Positions 1-7,073 of a DNA stretch of 17,652 bases are shown piece after piece (the stretch's first letter is position 1; the number at the start of each line of letters is the position of its first letter). The position numbers and the translations under genes were made by a program. The notes beneath the pieces are model-generated. The model was not told the origin of the DNA and searched no databases. It was given only the letters and a program-made list of their open reading frames with translations. The DNA is from Prolixibacteraceae bacterium (GTDB lineage: Bacteria; Bacteroidota; Bacteroidia; Bacteroidales; Prolixibacteraceae), in the NCBI GenBank assembly GCA_027451165.1, contig DAIDJX010000030.1, positions 1 to 17,652 on the forward strand, read 5' to 3'.

Positions 1-180
1 GCTATCGTGGATGCCACGGCTAAAGGCGCATTCTCCCTGATCGGAGGCGGTGATTCAGTCGCTTGTGTCAACCAGTTCGGATTTGCCGACGGAGTTTCGT
101 ATATTTCCACCGCAGGAGGCGCCCTTCTGGAATATCTTGAAGGACAGCAGCTTCCCGGCATTGTTGCGGTAAGGCAATAA
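1..180 (+). CDS. pgk: Phosphoglycerate kinase, C-terminal fragment
   Basis: This is the last 59 codons of a gene that begins left of the window; the frame is open from base 1 to the TAA at 178-180. The visible segment contains the PGK C-terminal signature: the glycine-rich SLIGGGDSVA, which in the family contacts the nucleotide phosphates, followed by STAGGALLEYLEG and the conserved ending LPGI. The enzyme transfers phosphate from 1,3-bisphosphoglycerate to ADP in cytosolic glycolysis. A cysteine follows GGGDSVA where many homologues have alanine, a minor change. No terminator directly follows the stop; the first good one is at 454-489, after the small downstream gene, so the two may share a transcript. 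The product is assigned with high confidence; nothing can be said about the missing N-terminal part. Confidence 0.95.
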   Translation, partial: AIVDATAKGAFSLIGGGDSVACVNQFGFADGVSYISTAGGALLEYLEGQQLPGIVAVRQ

Positions 181-240
181 ATAAACCGCAACAATGAACC
201 TAACCTGCATTCTGTTGTTTAGCTTCAAAAATATTGACGT

Positions 241-435
241 ATGAAATGCAATGTAGGTCCTGGCGACCGTTGGTTCAGAATCCTCGGTGGCCTTTTGGTA
301 ATTATTGTTTTGGGGTGGTTCTTCAAAAGCTGGTGGGCTTTGATCGGAGTTGTGCTTGTGCTGACCGGAATATTCCGGTTCTGCCCGTTGTATGTTCCGT
401 TGAAAATAGACACCGGTAAAAAGCAAAATCCCTGA
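241..435 (+). CDS. Small DUF2892 (YgaP-type transmembrane) protein
   Basis: A 64-residue protein matching the DUF2892/YgaP transmembrane family. It starts with the typical MKCNVG and DR segment, then has two hydrophobic helices (about residues 14-27 and 31-45) separated by a short FKSWW turn, and ends with the family's RFCPLYVPL motif with its conserved cysteine. In other proteins this domain is often fused to a rhodanese; here it stands alone, as is common in Bacteroidota. It is probably a small inner-membrane protein; its biochemical role is not known. The start at 241 preserves the conserved N-terminus. It lies 60 bp after pgk and is followed by a strong terminator, so it is probably the last gene of the pgk transcript. 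An overlapping ORF beginning at 234 is in another frame and shows no family features. Confidence 0.85.
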   Translation: MKCNVGPGDRWFRILGGLLVIIVLGWFFKSWWALIGVVLVLTGIFRFCPLYVPLKIDTGKKQNP

Positions 436-453
436 ATTTTCAGGTAATGCACT

Positions 454-489
454 AAAAAGTGGCTGACAATCAATCAGCCACTTTTTTTT
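454..489 (+). terminator. Rho-independent terminator after the DUF2892 gene
   Basis: Positions 454-466 pair with 474-486, giving 13 base pairs (core AGTGGCTGA / TCAGCCACT) around a 7-nt loop, followed by an uninterrupted T tract at 482-489. It ends the pgk/DUF2892 transcript before the beta-mannosidase gene. The A tract on the left arm means it could also work on the opposite strand. Confidence 0.9.
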
Positions 490-518
490 GGTGGTTTTCC
501 ACTCTTTTCCCACTTTTG
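487..518 (+). promoter_or_regulatory. Possible Bacteroidota promoter for the beta-mannosidase gene
   Basis: TTTG at 487-490 and CACTTTTG at 511-518 are separated by 20 bp. This fits the Bacteroidota -33/-7 arrangement (TTTG, about 19-21 bp, TAnnTTTG) with one mismatch in the -7 box. The implied leader would be only about 7-10 nt, which is short, and the -33 element overlaps the T tract of the preceding terminator. Tentative. Confidence 0.3.
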
Positions 519-531
519 AAGGAAAAACCAA

Positions 532-3117
532 ATGAAGAATCTGATACCGTTAATCCTTCTGATCATTGTAGTTTTATTACCGGGATGCAACCAGCCCGTC
601 AAAGAAGGTGAAATCTCCCTGCAGCTGTCTGAAAACTGGCAATTCCGGCAGGCAGGTGAAGAGAAATGGCTTCCGGCCCTTGTTCCCGGAACCGTGCATA
701 CCGACCTTTACAACAATAAAGTTATTGAAGATCCCTATTACCGGCTGAATGAACACCAGTTGCAGTGGATCGATAAGGAAAACTGGGAGTACCAAACCAC
801 CATCGATGCTGATCCGTCACTTTTAAAATTTAACCGTATAGAGCTGGAATTTAAAGGGTTGGATACTTATGCTGAAGTTTCCCTGAATGGACAGGTGGTT
901 TTACAGGCCGACAACATGTTCCGCGAGTGGAAAGCGGATATTAAACCATTTCTAAAAAAGGGCAGCAATACGCTGCATATCCTGTTTCGCTCGCCCATTG
1001 CTGAAGGAATAAAGAAATACGATGCCAATGGTTTTGTCCTCCCGGTTTCCGGTAACGACCTGGCAGAAATCGGAAAAGTAGAAGGGGGTAAAATGGTGAG
1101 TGTCTACACCCGGAAAGCAGGATACCATTTCGGATGGGACTGGGGACCGAGGCTGGTCACCAGCGGAATCTGGCGGCCTGTATTCCTGAATGCCTGGAAT
1201 GACATTAAAATCAGAAACATACAATACCGGTTGTCTGAACTCGACGAAAAAAAGGCCAGTTATGCCGCAGAATTTGAAATAGAGGCCACTGGTAACCAAT
1301 CTGCTACCCTGACTATTGACAACGAAGGGATTATCCTTGCAAAAGAGCGGGTAGAGCTGAACGCAGGAACTCATCGGTACAAAGTCAGTTTTGACATTAA
1401 AAAGCCGGAATTGTGGTGGACGAATGGGTTGGGTAAACAACCGCTGTATGTGTTAACCGGGAAAGTATCGGCAGGCACAATCACTTCTTCACTCACCGAA
1501 CGGATTGGTATACGGAAACTGGAACTGGTCCGGGAAAAGGATGAAGGCGGAACTTCCTTTTATTTCAGGCTGAACGGAGTGCCGGTTTTCATGAAAGGCG
1601 CCAATTACATTCCGAATGATGTTTTTCTGCCCCAGGTGACAGAAGAACGATACAAAAAAGTAATTCAAACGGCTAAGGAATCCAACATGAATATGCTCCG
1701 GGTGTGGGGCGGAGGTACTTATGAGGAAGATCTTTTTTATGAATTGTGTGACGAGGCCGGGATTCTGGTCTGGCAGGATTTTATGTTTGCCTGTGCGATG
1801 TTCCCGGGCGACAGCACTTTTCTTGAAAATATCAGACAGGAGGCCATCGACAATGTGCTTCGGTTGAGAAATCATCCCAGCCTGGCCTTATGGTGCGGGA
1901 ACAATGAAATATTGTCGGCCTGGACTGGCTGGGGCTGGAAAAAGGCAGAGGAAGAGAAAAATCCGGATACTGCAGCCAAAATCTGGAAGGCCTATTCGGA
2001 TATCTTTCTGAAAATACTTCCGGAAGTGGTTCAAACGCTGGATCCGGAAAGATCCTATGTGGATTCCAGTCCTTCCTCAGGTCCCGGCATTCCGGCTGAT
2101 CTGAAAAACGGGGATGAACATTACTGGGGAGTCTGGTGGGGAAAGGAACCTTTTCAAACCTATGCCACCCATATCGCCCGCTTTATGAGTGAATATGGAT
2201 TCCAGTCCTTTCCGGAAATTTCCACTGTCCGGAAATATGCGCTTCCGGAAGATTATGACATCAATTCCGAAGTAATGAAATCGCATCAGCGCTCCTCTAT
2301 TGGAAATGGCACCATTGAATATTATATGCTGCAAGAGTATGATAAACCAAAGGACTTTGAATCTTTCCTTTATGTAAACCATGTGTTGCAGGCTGAAGGG
2401 ATTAAATTCGGGCTGGAAGGTCACCGCAGGGCAGCCCCTTATTGCATGGGTAGTTTATACTGGCAGATCAACGATGTCTGGCCGGTGGCTTCATGGAGTT
2501 CCACAGATTATTTCCAGAAATGGAAGGCGTTGCAGTATTATGTGAAGAAAAGTTTTGAGCCTGTGCTGGTTTCTCCGTACCGGGATGGTCAGGAAATCAA
2601 GGTAAATATCATCAATGACGAACTGACTGTGCAGAAAGGGAAACTGATGGTCAAAGTAATCGGTTTTGACGGGAAAGTGCATCGGAATTATGAAACGGAA
2701 ACGGAAGTGCCTGCCAATACCAACAAACTGGTGTTTGCCGAGAACCTGGAGAAATTTGTTGGGGGAGCTGATCCTGCGGGTTCTTTCCTGTTGACGGAAT
2801 TTTGGAGTGGCAACCGGATGGTTTCAACCAATACTTTATTTTTTAAACCCTATAAAGATCTCAAAATCACTGAACCACATGTGGAATATACCCTTGAGAA
2901 TGTGGATGAAGGCTATAAAATTCATTTTACTACCGATAAGCTGGCAAAGAATATTTACCTGCAACTGGGGGATGAACCCGGATTTTTCAGCGATAATTAT
3001 TTCGATTTGCTTCCCGGAGAAACAAAGATAGTAGCGTTTCATACATCCCTTTCAGAAGATGAATTGCGGGAAGTCTTAAAGATTCGCACCCTGGATAGTG
3101 CTTTTGCCGGAAATTAA
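532..3117 (+). CDS. Beta-mannosidase, GH2, exported lipoprotein
   Basis: An 861-residue GH2 enzyme, close to the usual length of Bacteroidota beta-mannosidases. Residues 1-19 form a lipoprotein signal (hydrophobic helix ending LLPGC, lipidated Cys19), so the enzyme should be anchored in the periplasm or outer membrane. Domain order follows the family: a sugar-binding jelly roll (about 25-200), an immunoglobulin-like domain (about 210-320), a TIM barrel (about 325-640) and C-terminal beta domains. GWDWGP at 201-206 is typical of beta-mannosidases rather than beta-galactosidases. WCGNNE places the acid/base at Glu459, and the nucleophile is Glu554 in SEYGFQSFPE. It would release mannose from the non-reducing ends of manno-oligosaccharides or N-glycan cores. 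It is a stand-alone gene between two terminators. Family assignment is very secure; the substrate is inferred from the family. Confidence 0.95.
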   Translation: MKNLIPLILLIIVVLLPGCNQPVKEGEISLQLSENWQFRQAGEEKWLPALVPGTVHTDLYNNKVIEDPYYRLNEHQLQWIDKENWEYQTTIDADPSLLKFNRIELEFKGLDTYAEVSLNGQVVLQADNMFREWKADIKPFLKKGSNTLHILFRSPIAEGIKKYDANGFVLPVSGNDLAEIGKVEGGKMVSVYTRKAGYHFGWDWGPRLVTSGIWRPVFLNAWNDIKIRNIQYRLSELDEKKASYAAEFEIEATGNQSATLTIDNEGIILAKERVELNAGTHRYKVSFDIKKPELWWTNGLGKQPLYVLTGKVSAGTITSSLTERIGIRKLELVREKDEGGTSFYFRLNGVPVFMKGANYIPNDVFLPQVTEERYKKVIQTAKESNMNMLRVWGGGTYEEDLFYELCDEAGILVWQDFMFACAMFPGDSTFLENIRQEAIDNVLRLRNHPSLALWCGNNEILSAWTGWGWKKAEEEKNPDTAAKIWKAYSDIFLKILPEVVQTLDPERSYVDSSPSSGPGIPADLKNGDEHYWGVWWGKEPFQTYATHIARFMSEYGFQSFPEISTVRKYALPEDYDINSEVMKSHQRSSIGNGTIEYYMLQEYDKPKDFESFLYVNHVLQAEGIKFGLEGHRRAAPYCMGSLYWQINDVWPVASWSSTDYFQKWKALQYYVKKSFEPVLVSPYRDGQEIKVNIINDELTVQKGKLMVKVIGFDGKVHRNYETETEVPANTNKLVFAENLEKFVGGADPAGSFLLTEFWSGNRMVSTNTLFFKPYKDLKITEPHVEYTLENVDEGYKIHFTTDKLAKNIYLQLGDEPGFFSDNYFDLLPGETKIVAFHTSLSEDELREVLKIRTLDSAFAGN

Positions 3118-3164
3118 ATTTGTTAAAAAATTTAAAAAAAGATTAGGAATTCAAAAAAAAGCCG

Positions 3165-3172
3165 TACATTTG
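3165..3172 (+). promoter_or_regulatory. Perfect -7 box TACATTTG with no downstream plus-strand gene
   Basis: TACATTTG matches the Bacteroidota -7 consensus TAnnTTTG exactly. It lies about 48 bp after the beta-mannosidase stop. No convincing -33 TTTG lies 19-21 bp upstream; that stretch is A-rich. The next plus-strand features are only a hairpin and a terminator, so if active this promoter would make a short non-coding transcript. Confidence 0.4.
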
Positions 3173-3178
3173 AACTAC

Positions 3179-3257
3179 TTCACGTCAGATATAGATCTGA
3201 CATTGTGTGTTTGGGGGTTAACATTTGAAAAAGGGAGCTATTGAGCTCCCTTTTTTT
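3179..3257 (+). ncRNA. Candidate small RNA (promoter, hairpin, terminator)
   Basis: The start is estimated at about 7 bases after the -7 box. The roughly 80-nt transcript would contain a 7-bp hairpin (GTCAGAT at 3184-3190 pairing with ATCTGAC at 3195-3201, loop ATAG), a G/T-rich single-stranded stretch (about 3204-3220), and a strong terminator hairpin at 3228-3257. No open reading frame of note lies inside. I do not recognise it as a named RNA family. The alternative is simply the 3' region of the mannosidase mRNA plus a bidirectional terminator. Low confidence until expression is known. Confidence 0.3.
3228..3257. terminator. Bidirectional terminator between beta-mannosidase and nhaD
   Basis: A perfect 12-bp stem: positions 3228-3239 pair with 3244-3255, loop ATTG at 3240-3243. 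Five A residues flank the GGGAGCT core on the left and seven T residues (3251-3257) on the right. It can therefore end both the plus-strand transcript and the minus-strand ispD-nhaD transcript, which converge here. Confidence 0.92.
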
Positions 3258-3275
3258 ATTGCATTTTTCTGTTCC

Positions 3276-4559
3276 TTACATGTGGAACAGAACTTCTTCC
3301 AGCAGATAGACACCTGCGCCGGCAAAATAGCCCAACAGAGCCAGGAGGCTTATTTTTTTCAGGTACCACAGGAAGTTGATTTTTTCCATACCCATGGCTG
3401 CCACTCCTGCCGCTGAACCTATAATCAGGATGCTCCCTCCGGTACCGGCAGCATAGGCCAGGAATTCCCAGAAGAAATGGTCGGTGGGGAATTGGGACAG
3501 GTCATACATACCCATGGTGGCAGCCACCAGGGGAACATTGTCCACTATAGCAGAAAGCAATCCGATGGAAAGCACAATGGCAGAAAGGCTGGGAATGGTC
3601 TGTGAAAGCCAGGTGGCAGCAGAAGCCAGAATTCCGGCTGAATCCAGGGCTGCAATACTGATCAGGATCCCCAGAAAGAAAAGGATACTCGGCGTATCGG
3701 TACGGCGAAGGGCGTGAGCTACTGAAAAGGAATGTTTCACCTCTTCATCCTGGTCTTTATGCAGGATTTCTGTCAGAATCCAAAGCAGGCCCAGTCCAAT
3801 CAGCATCCCCATGTAAGGTGGCAGGTGAGTTATTGTTTTAAAGACCGGCACCATCAGCAACATACCGATACCGGAGAAGAGGATGATTTTCCGGCAGATG
3901 GGTCTGACCGAATATTCCGCATCATCACTTTTCCGGCTCGCGGGTTCTACTTTCCCTTTCAGGGTAAAGGAAAGGAAGAGCAGGGGAACGACCAGGGAAA
4001 CCAGGCTGGGCAGAAACAGCCGGGTAGTAATGTTGAAGGGGGTGATCTGGTTGCCGATCCACAGCATGGTGGTGGTGACATCTCCGATCGGGGACCAGGC
4101 GCCTCCGGCATTGGCAGCAATAACGATCATCCCGGCAAAAAACAACCTGTCTGCCGGATTCCTGATCAGTTTGCGGATCAGGGAAACCATCACAATGGTG
4201 GTGGTGAGGTTGTCCAGTACCGCTGAAAGAAAAAAGGCGATCAGCGAAACGGTCCAAAGGAGTTTAACCTTGTTGGTCTGGTTAATTCTGGAGGTAATGA
4301 TGGTAAAACCACCGTGCGCATCAATCAGTTCGACGATGGTCATTGCGCCCAACAAAAAGAAGAGAATGCCGGAAAGCTCACCCAGGTGGTGGGAAAGTTC
4401 ATCCAGAACAGGGTGTTTATCCGGAGCTCCTGTAATGATAATGGTCCACAAAATCACCCCGGTAATCAGGGCAAAAGCTGCTTTATCTATTTTCAGAGGG
4501 TGTTCAAAGGCTATGGCAGCATAGCCCAGGACAAATACCAAAATCAGTAAAATGGTCAT
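3276..4559 (-). CDS. nhaD: NhaD-type Na+/H+ antiporter
   Basis: A 427-residue polytopic inner-membrane protein with about 11-13 hydrophobic segments. It carries the hallmark NhaD segment NAGGAWSPIGDVTT (from residue 150) and the paired ion-pathway motifs SAVLDNLTT (Asp116-Asn117) and SAIVDNVP (Asp340-Asn341), which reflect the inverted-repeat architecture of the ion transporter superfamily. A second glycine-rich stretch, AAGTGGSILIIGSAAG, lies at about 370-385. NhaD proteins export Na+ (often also Li+) in exchange for protons and support growth in salty or alkaline conditions. The gene begins 12 bp after the ispD stop on the same strand, so they are very likely co-transcribed, an association without an obvious functional reason. 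The bidirectional terminator at 3228-3257 lies just past its stop. Arsenite-permease relatives are less likely because of the NhaD-specific motif. Confidence 0.93.
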   Translation of the reverse strand: MTILLILVFVLGYAAIAFEHPLKIDKAAFALITGVILWTIIITGAPDKHPVLDELSHHLGELSGILFFLLGAMTIVELIDAHGGFTIITSRINQTNKVKLLWTVSLIAFFLSAVLDNLTTTIVMVSLIRKLIRNPADRLFFAGMIVIAANAGGAWSPIGDVTTTMLWIGNQITPFNITTRLFLPSLVSLVVPLLFLSFTLKGKVEPASRKSDDAEYSVRPICRKIILFSGIGMLLMVPVFKTITHLPPYMGMLIGLGLLWILTEILHKDQDEEVKHSFSVAHALRRTDTPSILFFLGILISIAALDSAGILASAATWLSQTIPSLSAIVLSIGLLSAIVDNVPLVAATMGMYDLSQFPTDHFFWEFLAYAAGTGGSILIIGSAAGVAAMGMEKINFLWYLKKISLLALLGYFAGAGVYLLEEVLFHM

Positions 4560-4571
4560 CTTTTTTCATGA

Positions 4572-5255
4572 TTATTCGTGAATATACTTTAGGAATGATT
4601 CAGCGACCAGCAGGTCTTCCGGCCAGGTGATTTTAATATTTTCCCGGTTCCCTTCAGTGAGGAAAATTTCTTTTCCGGATTTTTCAAGCACAGAGGCATC
4701 ATCGGTAAATCCTGGTTCAAAGGGTGCAAGATATGCTGATTGTATGAGTGAAACATTAAAAGTCTGAGGGGTCTGGATCAGCCGCAGTTTCTCCCGGTCA
4801 ACCGGTGAATTATTATATCCGGAAACCATACGGACTGATTCTGAAACCGGAACCACTGGTATGGCATTCCCATGTGCCAGGGCTCCTTCCAGGCAACGTT
4901 GCAAAGTGGCAGAAGAGACCAGCGGACGGACGCCGTCATGGATAAAAACTATTCCATTTCCAGATAAAACGGATAATCCGTTTCTGACCGAATGAAAGCG
5001 GGTTTCACCACCGGCAACCAATGTGTGGGGGATATCAAAACCGTATTCCTGACACAGTTTTTTCCAGTGTTCATGCTGTGATTCCGGCAAAACAAGGATG
5101 ATGTTAACCGAGGTATCAAAACGGATAAAACAGTCAATGGTGTGCATCAGTACCGGTTTTCCAGCCAGGGGAATAAACTGCTTTAACAGGTTTGTGTTCA
5201 TCCGGGTTCCGGAGCCTCCTGCCACAATCAGGGCATATTTGTTTAAGTTGTTCAC
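4572..5255 (-). CDS. ispD: 2-C-methyl-D-erythritol 4-phosphate cytidylyltransferase
   Basis: A 227-residue cytosolic enzyme of the non-mevalonate (MEP) isoprenoid pathway that joins CTP and MEP to form CDP-methylerythritol. All family motifs are present: the nucleotide-binding GGSGTRM with the conserved Lys-Gln (residues 13-26), HDGVRP (106-111), QTPQTF (161-166), TDDAS (184-188) and the C-terminal GNRENIKIT (202-210). The start codon is GTG at 5255: an in-frame TAA lies about 20 bases upstream, and the next in-frame ATG falls inside the GGSGTRM loop and would destroy it. Length is normal for the family. It is the first gene of a likely two-gene unit with nhaD and diverges from the DUF2461 gene. 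A related CDP-sugar cytidylyltransferase (IspD-like TarI) is the only close alternative; the motif set favours IspD. Confidence 0.93.
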   Translation of the reverse strand: MNNLNKYALIVAGGSGTRMNTNLLKQFIPLAGKPVLMHTIDCFIRFDTSVNIILVLPESQHEHWKKLCQEYGFDIPHTLVAGGETRFHSVRNGLSVLSGNGIVFIHDGVRPLVSSATLQRCLEGALAHGNAIPVVPVSESVRMVSGYNNSPVDREKLRLIQTPQTFNVSLIQSAYLAPFEPGFTDDASVLEKSGKEIFLTEGNRENIKITWPEDLLVAESFLKYIHE

Positions 5256-5292
5256 CTGTTTGGTTAAAAACCGTTATCTTGCATTGGAATCA

Positions 5293-5300
5293 CAAATTTA
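5293..5300 (-). promoter_or_regulatory. -7 box TAAATTTG upstream of ispD
   Basis: Read on the minus strand, TAAATTTG matches TAnnTTTG exactly and lies 38 bp upstream of the GTG start, leaving a leader of about 30 nt. No clear -33 TTTG is visible, and the region overlaps the presumed leader of the divergent DUF2461 gene, so the two promoters would be packed within 60 bp. Confidence 0.4.
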
Positions 5301-5315
5301 GCAATCTGTAATGAT

Positions 5316-5975
5316 ATGAAAGAGATTTTACAATTTCTTGCTGAGCTTGAAACAAATAACAACAGGGAATGGTTTAATGCCCATAAAAAAAGATATGAAG
5401 CAGCACGGGAAAAGATGCTTTTTATCACGGAACTGTTTGTAAATGAAATCAGAAAGTTTGATCCCGACATTCCGGTCATGGATCCGAAAGATTGTCTTTT
5501 CCGGATTTACCGGGATGTTCGCTTTTCTTTGGATAAAAGCCCTTATAAAACCCATTTCGGAAGTTATATTGCCAAGGGGGGGCATAAAAGTCAACGTGCT
5601 GGTTATTATTTTCATGTTCAACCGGGAGAAAGCTTCCTGGGAGGAGGTATCTGGATGCCTCCGGCAGAGGTTTTGAAGGCTATCCGGAATGCCATTTTCG
5701 ATCATCCTGAGGAGTTTGTTGCCATCCTGGAGGATCCGGGATTCAACAAATATTTCAAGGAATTTGATGCGGAAAAACTCAAAACTGCCCCGAAGGGATT
5801 TCCGCCTGATTTTCCCTATATCGACCTGCTCAAACCGAAATCGTATGCTTTTGGCACCACCCTCACGGAAGAGGAATTGCTGAATAACCGGTTGCTGGAA
5901 AAGGGGCTGGATGCTTTCCGGGAGCTATTTAAGCTGAACAGGTTTCTGAATGACGCGCTGGACAATTATCTATGA
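5316..5975 (+). CDS. DUF2461 family protein
   Basis: A 219-residue protein of the DUF2461 (TIGR02453) family at normal length. Recognisable blocks are the N-terminal FLAELETNNNREWFNAHK (about 7-24), the signature RIYRDVRFSLDKSPYKTHFG (63-82), GYYFHVQPGESFLGGG (96-111) with the W-MP that follows, and the C-terminal PKGFPPDFPYIDLLKPKSYAF (159-179). The family is widespread and cytosolic (no signal peptide here); its function is not established. The gene diverges from ispD with 60 bp between starts. Its TGA is immediately followed by a perfect 31-bp inverted repeat that separates it from the convergent aldo/keto reductase gene. Confidence 0.9.
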   Translation: MKEILQFLAELETNNNREWFNAHKKRYEAAREKMLFITELFVNEIRKFDPDIPVMDPKDCLFRIYRDVRFSLDKSPYKTHFGSYIAKGGHKSQRAGYYFHVQPGESFLGGGIWMPPAEVLKAIRNAIFDHPEEFVAILEDPGFNKYFKEFDAEKLKTAPKGFPPDFPYIDLLKPKSYAFGTTLTEEELLNNRLLEKGLDAFRELFKLNRFLNDALDNYL

Positions 5976-6061
5976 ATTTCGGATTTCGGATTTTTGATTT
6001 CGGATTTACCTGCGGTCACTCCTGCCTTTCAATCCGAAATCAAAAATCCGAAATCCGAAAT
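5976..6061. repeat. Perfect 31-bp inverted repeat built from 7-nt units
   Basis: Arms at 5976-6006 and 6031-6061 are exact reverse complements with a 24-nt spacer. Each arm is a tandem run of heptads (ATTTCGG on the left arm), with the third unit varied to ATTTTTG, and the same variation is mirrored in the other arm. The left arm begins at the base after the DUF2461 stop codon, and the right arm ends 14 bp before the stop of the aldo/keto reductase. It would fold into a long hairpin in RNA from either strand and probably acts as a bidirectional terminator, though it lacks a classic T tract. Confidence 0.9.
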
Positions 6062-6075
6062 ATTTAACCTGTCAC

Positions 6076-6975
6076 CTATGATTTGACATGCCGCATAATC
6101 CGCTCCACGGCATCATCAATCTGATCAGTGGTTTCCATGCCAAGCGTGACACAATGGATGTTTTTGTTGGTCATGGCATACCGGATCGACTCTTCCCTTT
6201 CTTCCTCCTTTACTTTGTCACCATTGCCGAAAATTTTCATACCGATAACCCCCTTGCCATTTTTGGCGGCGGTGGCCAGCAATCCGGATACTTCCTCCGG
6301 GGTTCCGTCCATGTGGACTCCGAAGGGATTGATCCTGGCCAGGATAACGTCTACCCAGGGATCTTCCACGGCCAGTTTCATGGCATCCCAGTTGTGGCAG
6401 GAAACGCCGACAGCCTTGATAATTCCCTGCTGTTTTGCTTTGGAAAGTCCTTCCATAAATGCCTTTTTTTCTTCTTTCCAATTGCCGTTCAGCATACAAT
6501 GCATCAGGACAATATCGAAATATTCGCTGCCGGTTTCCATTCTGAACCGGTCTAAAGTCTCGGGAACATTACCTGCTTTCTGCCAGCGGGTATCGGTGGT
6601 CCACATTTTGGACAAAAGGGTTACTTTTTCTCTGGGAAGCTCTTTCAGCACTTCTCTGGCAAAGGTATGTGAACCATAGGAATCGGCCGTATCAAAAAAA
6701 TGGATGCCCTTTTCCCAGGCATGACGGGCAATTTTAATAAAATTTTCTTTTCCCATCCGGGTGAAATTGGAAGACTGGTTACCACCATTGGTTCCGGTTC
6801 CGAAAGCTACCCTGGAGACTTTCAGCCCTGTTTTTCCCAGTTTTACCTGGTCAATAACAGCGCTTTTTGACAAAACAGGGGCTTCATACACCGGAAGACC
6901 AGCACCAAGAAAGGTCAAACCGGCTACACCGGCTACAGATGACTGAATAAAGCTGCGACGATCTATTTTTTTCAT
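6076..6975 (-). CDS. Tat-exported aldo/keto reductase
   Basis: A 299-residue aldo/keto reductase with an N-terminal twin-arginine leader (DRRSFIQSS at residues 5-13, hydrophobic stretch to about 29). It is therefore likely folded with its cofactor in the cytoplasm and then exported to the periplasm. The catalytic tetrad is complete: Asp95 and Tyr100 in DTADSYG, Lys123 in LLSKMW and His159 in VLMHC. The TIM-barrel segments VGVSCHNWDAM and GVIGMKIFGNGD follow. AKRs reduce aldehydes or ketones, or oxidise sugars, with NAD(P)H/NAD(P)+. Periplasmic Tat-type members are common in Bacteroidota, but their substrates are mostly unknown. Single-gene unit, convergent with the DUF2461 gene and divergent from the DUF5020 gene. 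Family certain; substrate unknown. Confidence 0.92.
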   Translation of the reverse strand: MKKIDRRSFIQSSVAGVAGLTFLGAGLPVYEAPVLSKSAVIDQVKLGKTGLKVSRVAFGTGTNGGNQSSNFTRMGKENFIKIARHAWEKGIHFFDTADSYGSHTFAREVLKELPREKVTLLSKMWTTDTRWQKAGNVPETLDRFRMETGSEYFDIVLMHCMLNGNWKEEKKAFMEGLSKAKQQGIIKAVGVSCHNWDAMKLAVEDPWVDVILARINPFGVHMDGTPEEVSGLLATAAKNGKGVIGMKIFGNGDKVKEEEREESIRYAMTNKNIHCVTLGMETTDQIDDAVERIMRHVKS

Positions 6976-7023
6976 TTTTTGCTCTGATTAAAACCGGTAT
7001 CAATATATACATTTTTTTATTTC

Positions 7024-7031
7024 TAAATTTG
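7024..7031 (+). promoter_or_regulatory. -7 box TAAATTTG upstream of the nucleoside/purine uptake operon
   Basis: An exact TAnnTTTG match 42 bp upstream of the preferred ATG at 7074, giving a leader of about 35 nt. No -33 TTTG is evident at the expected spacing. If this box is used, transcription starts about 10 nt or more downstream of the upstream in-frame ATG at 7029, which supports the later start. Confidence 0.45.
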
Positions 7032-7073
7032 CCGACCGATAGAAATATTGATAAACGCTTACCATTACCATTT

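Noticed and set aside
55..531. A 158-codon minus-strand open frame
   Set aside because: It is antisense to pgk, the DUF2892 gene and the terminator; no family resemblance.
3883..4524. A 213-codon plus-strand open frame
   Set aside because: It is antisense to nhaD and shows low-complexity shadow composition; NhaD motifs are intact on the other strand.
7029..7073. Longer start (ATG 7029) for the DUF5020 gene
   Set aside because: It would put 15 polar residues ahead of a good signal peptide and overlaps the -7 box.
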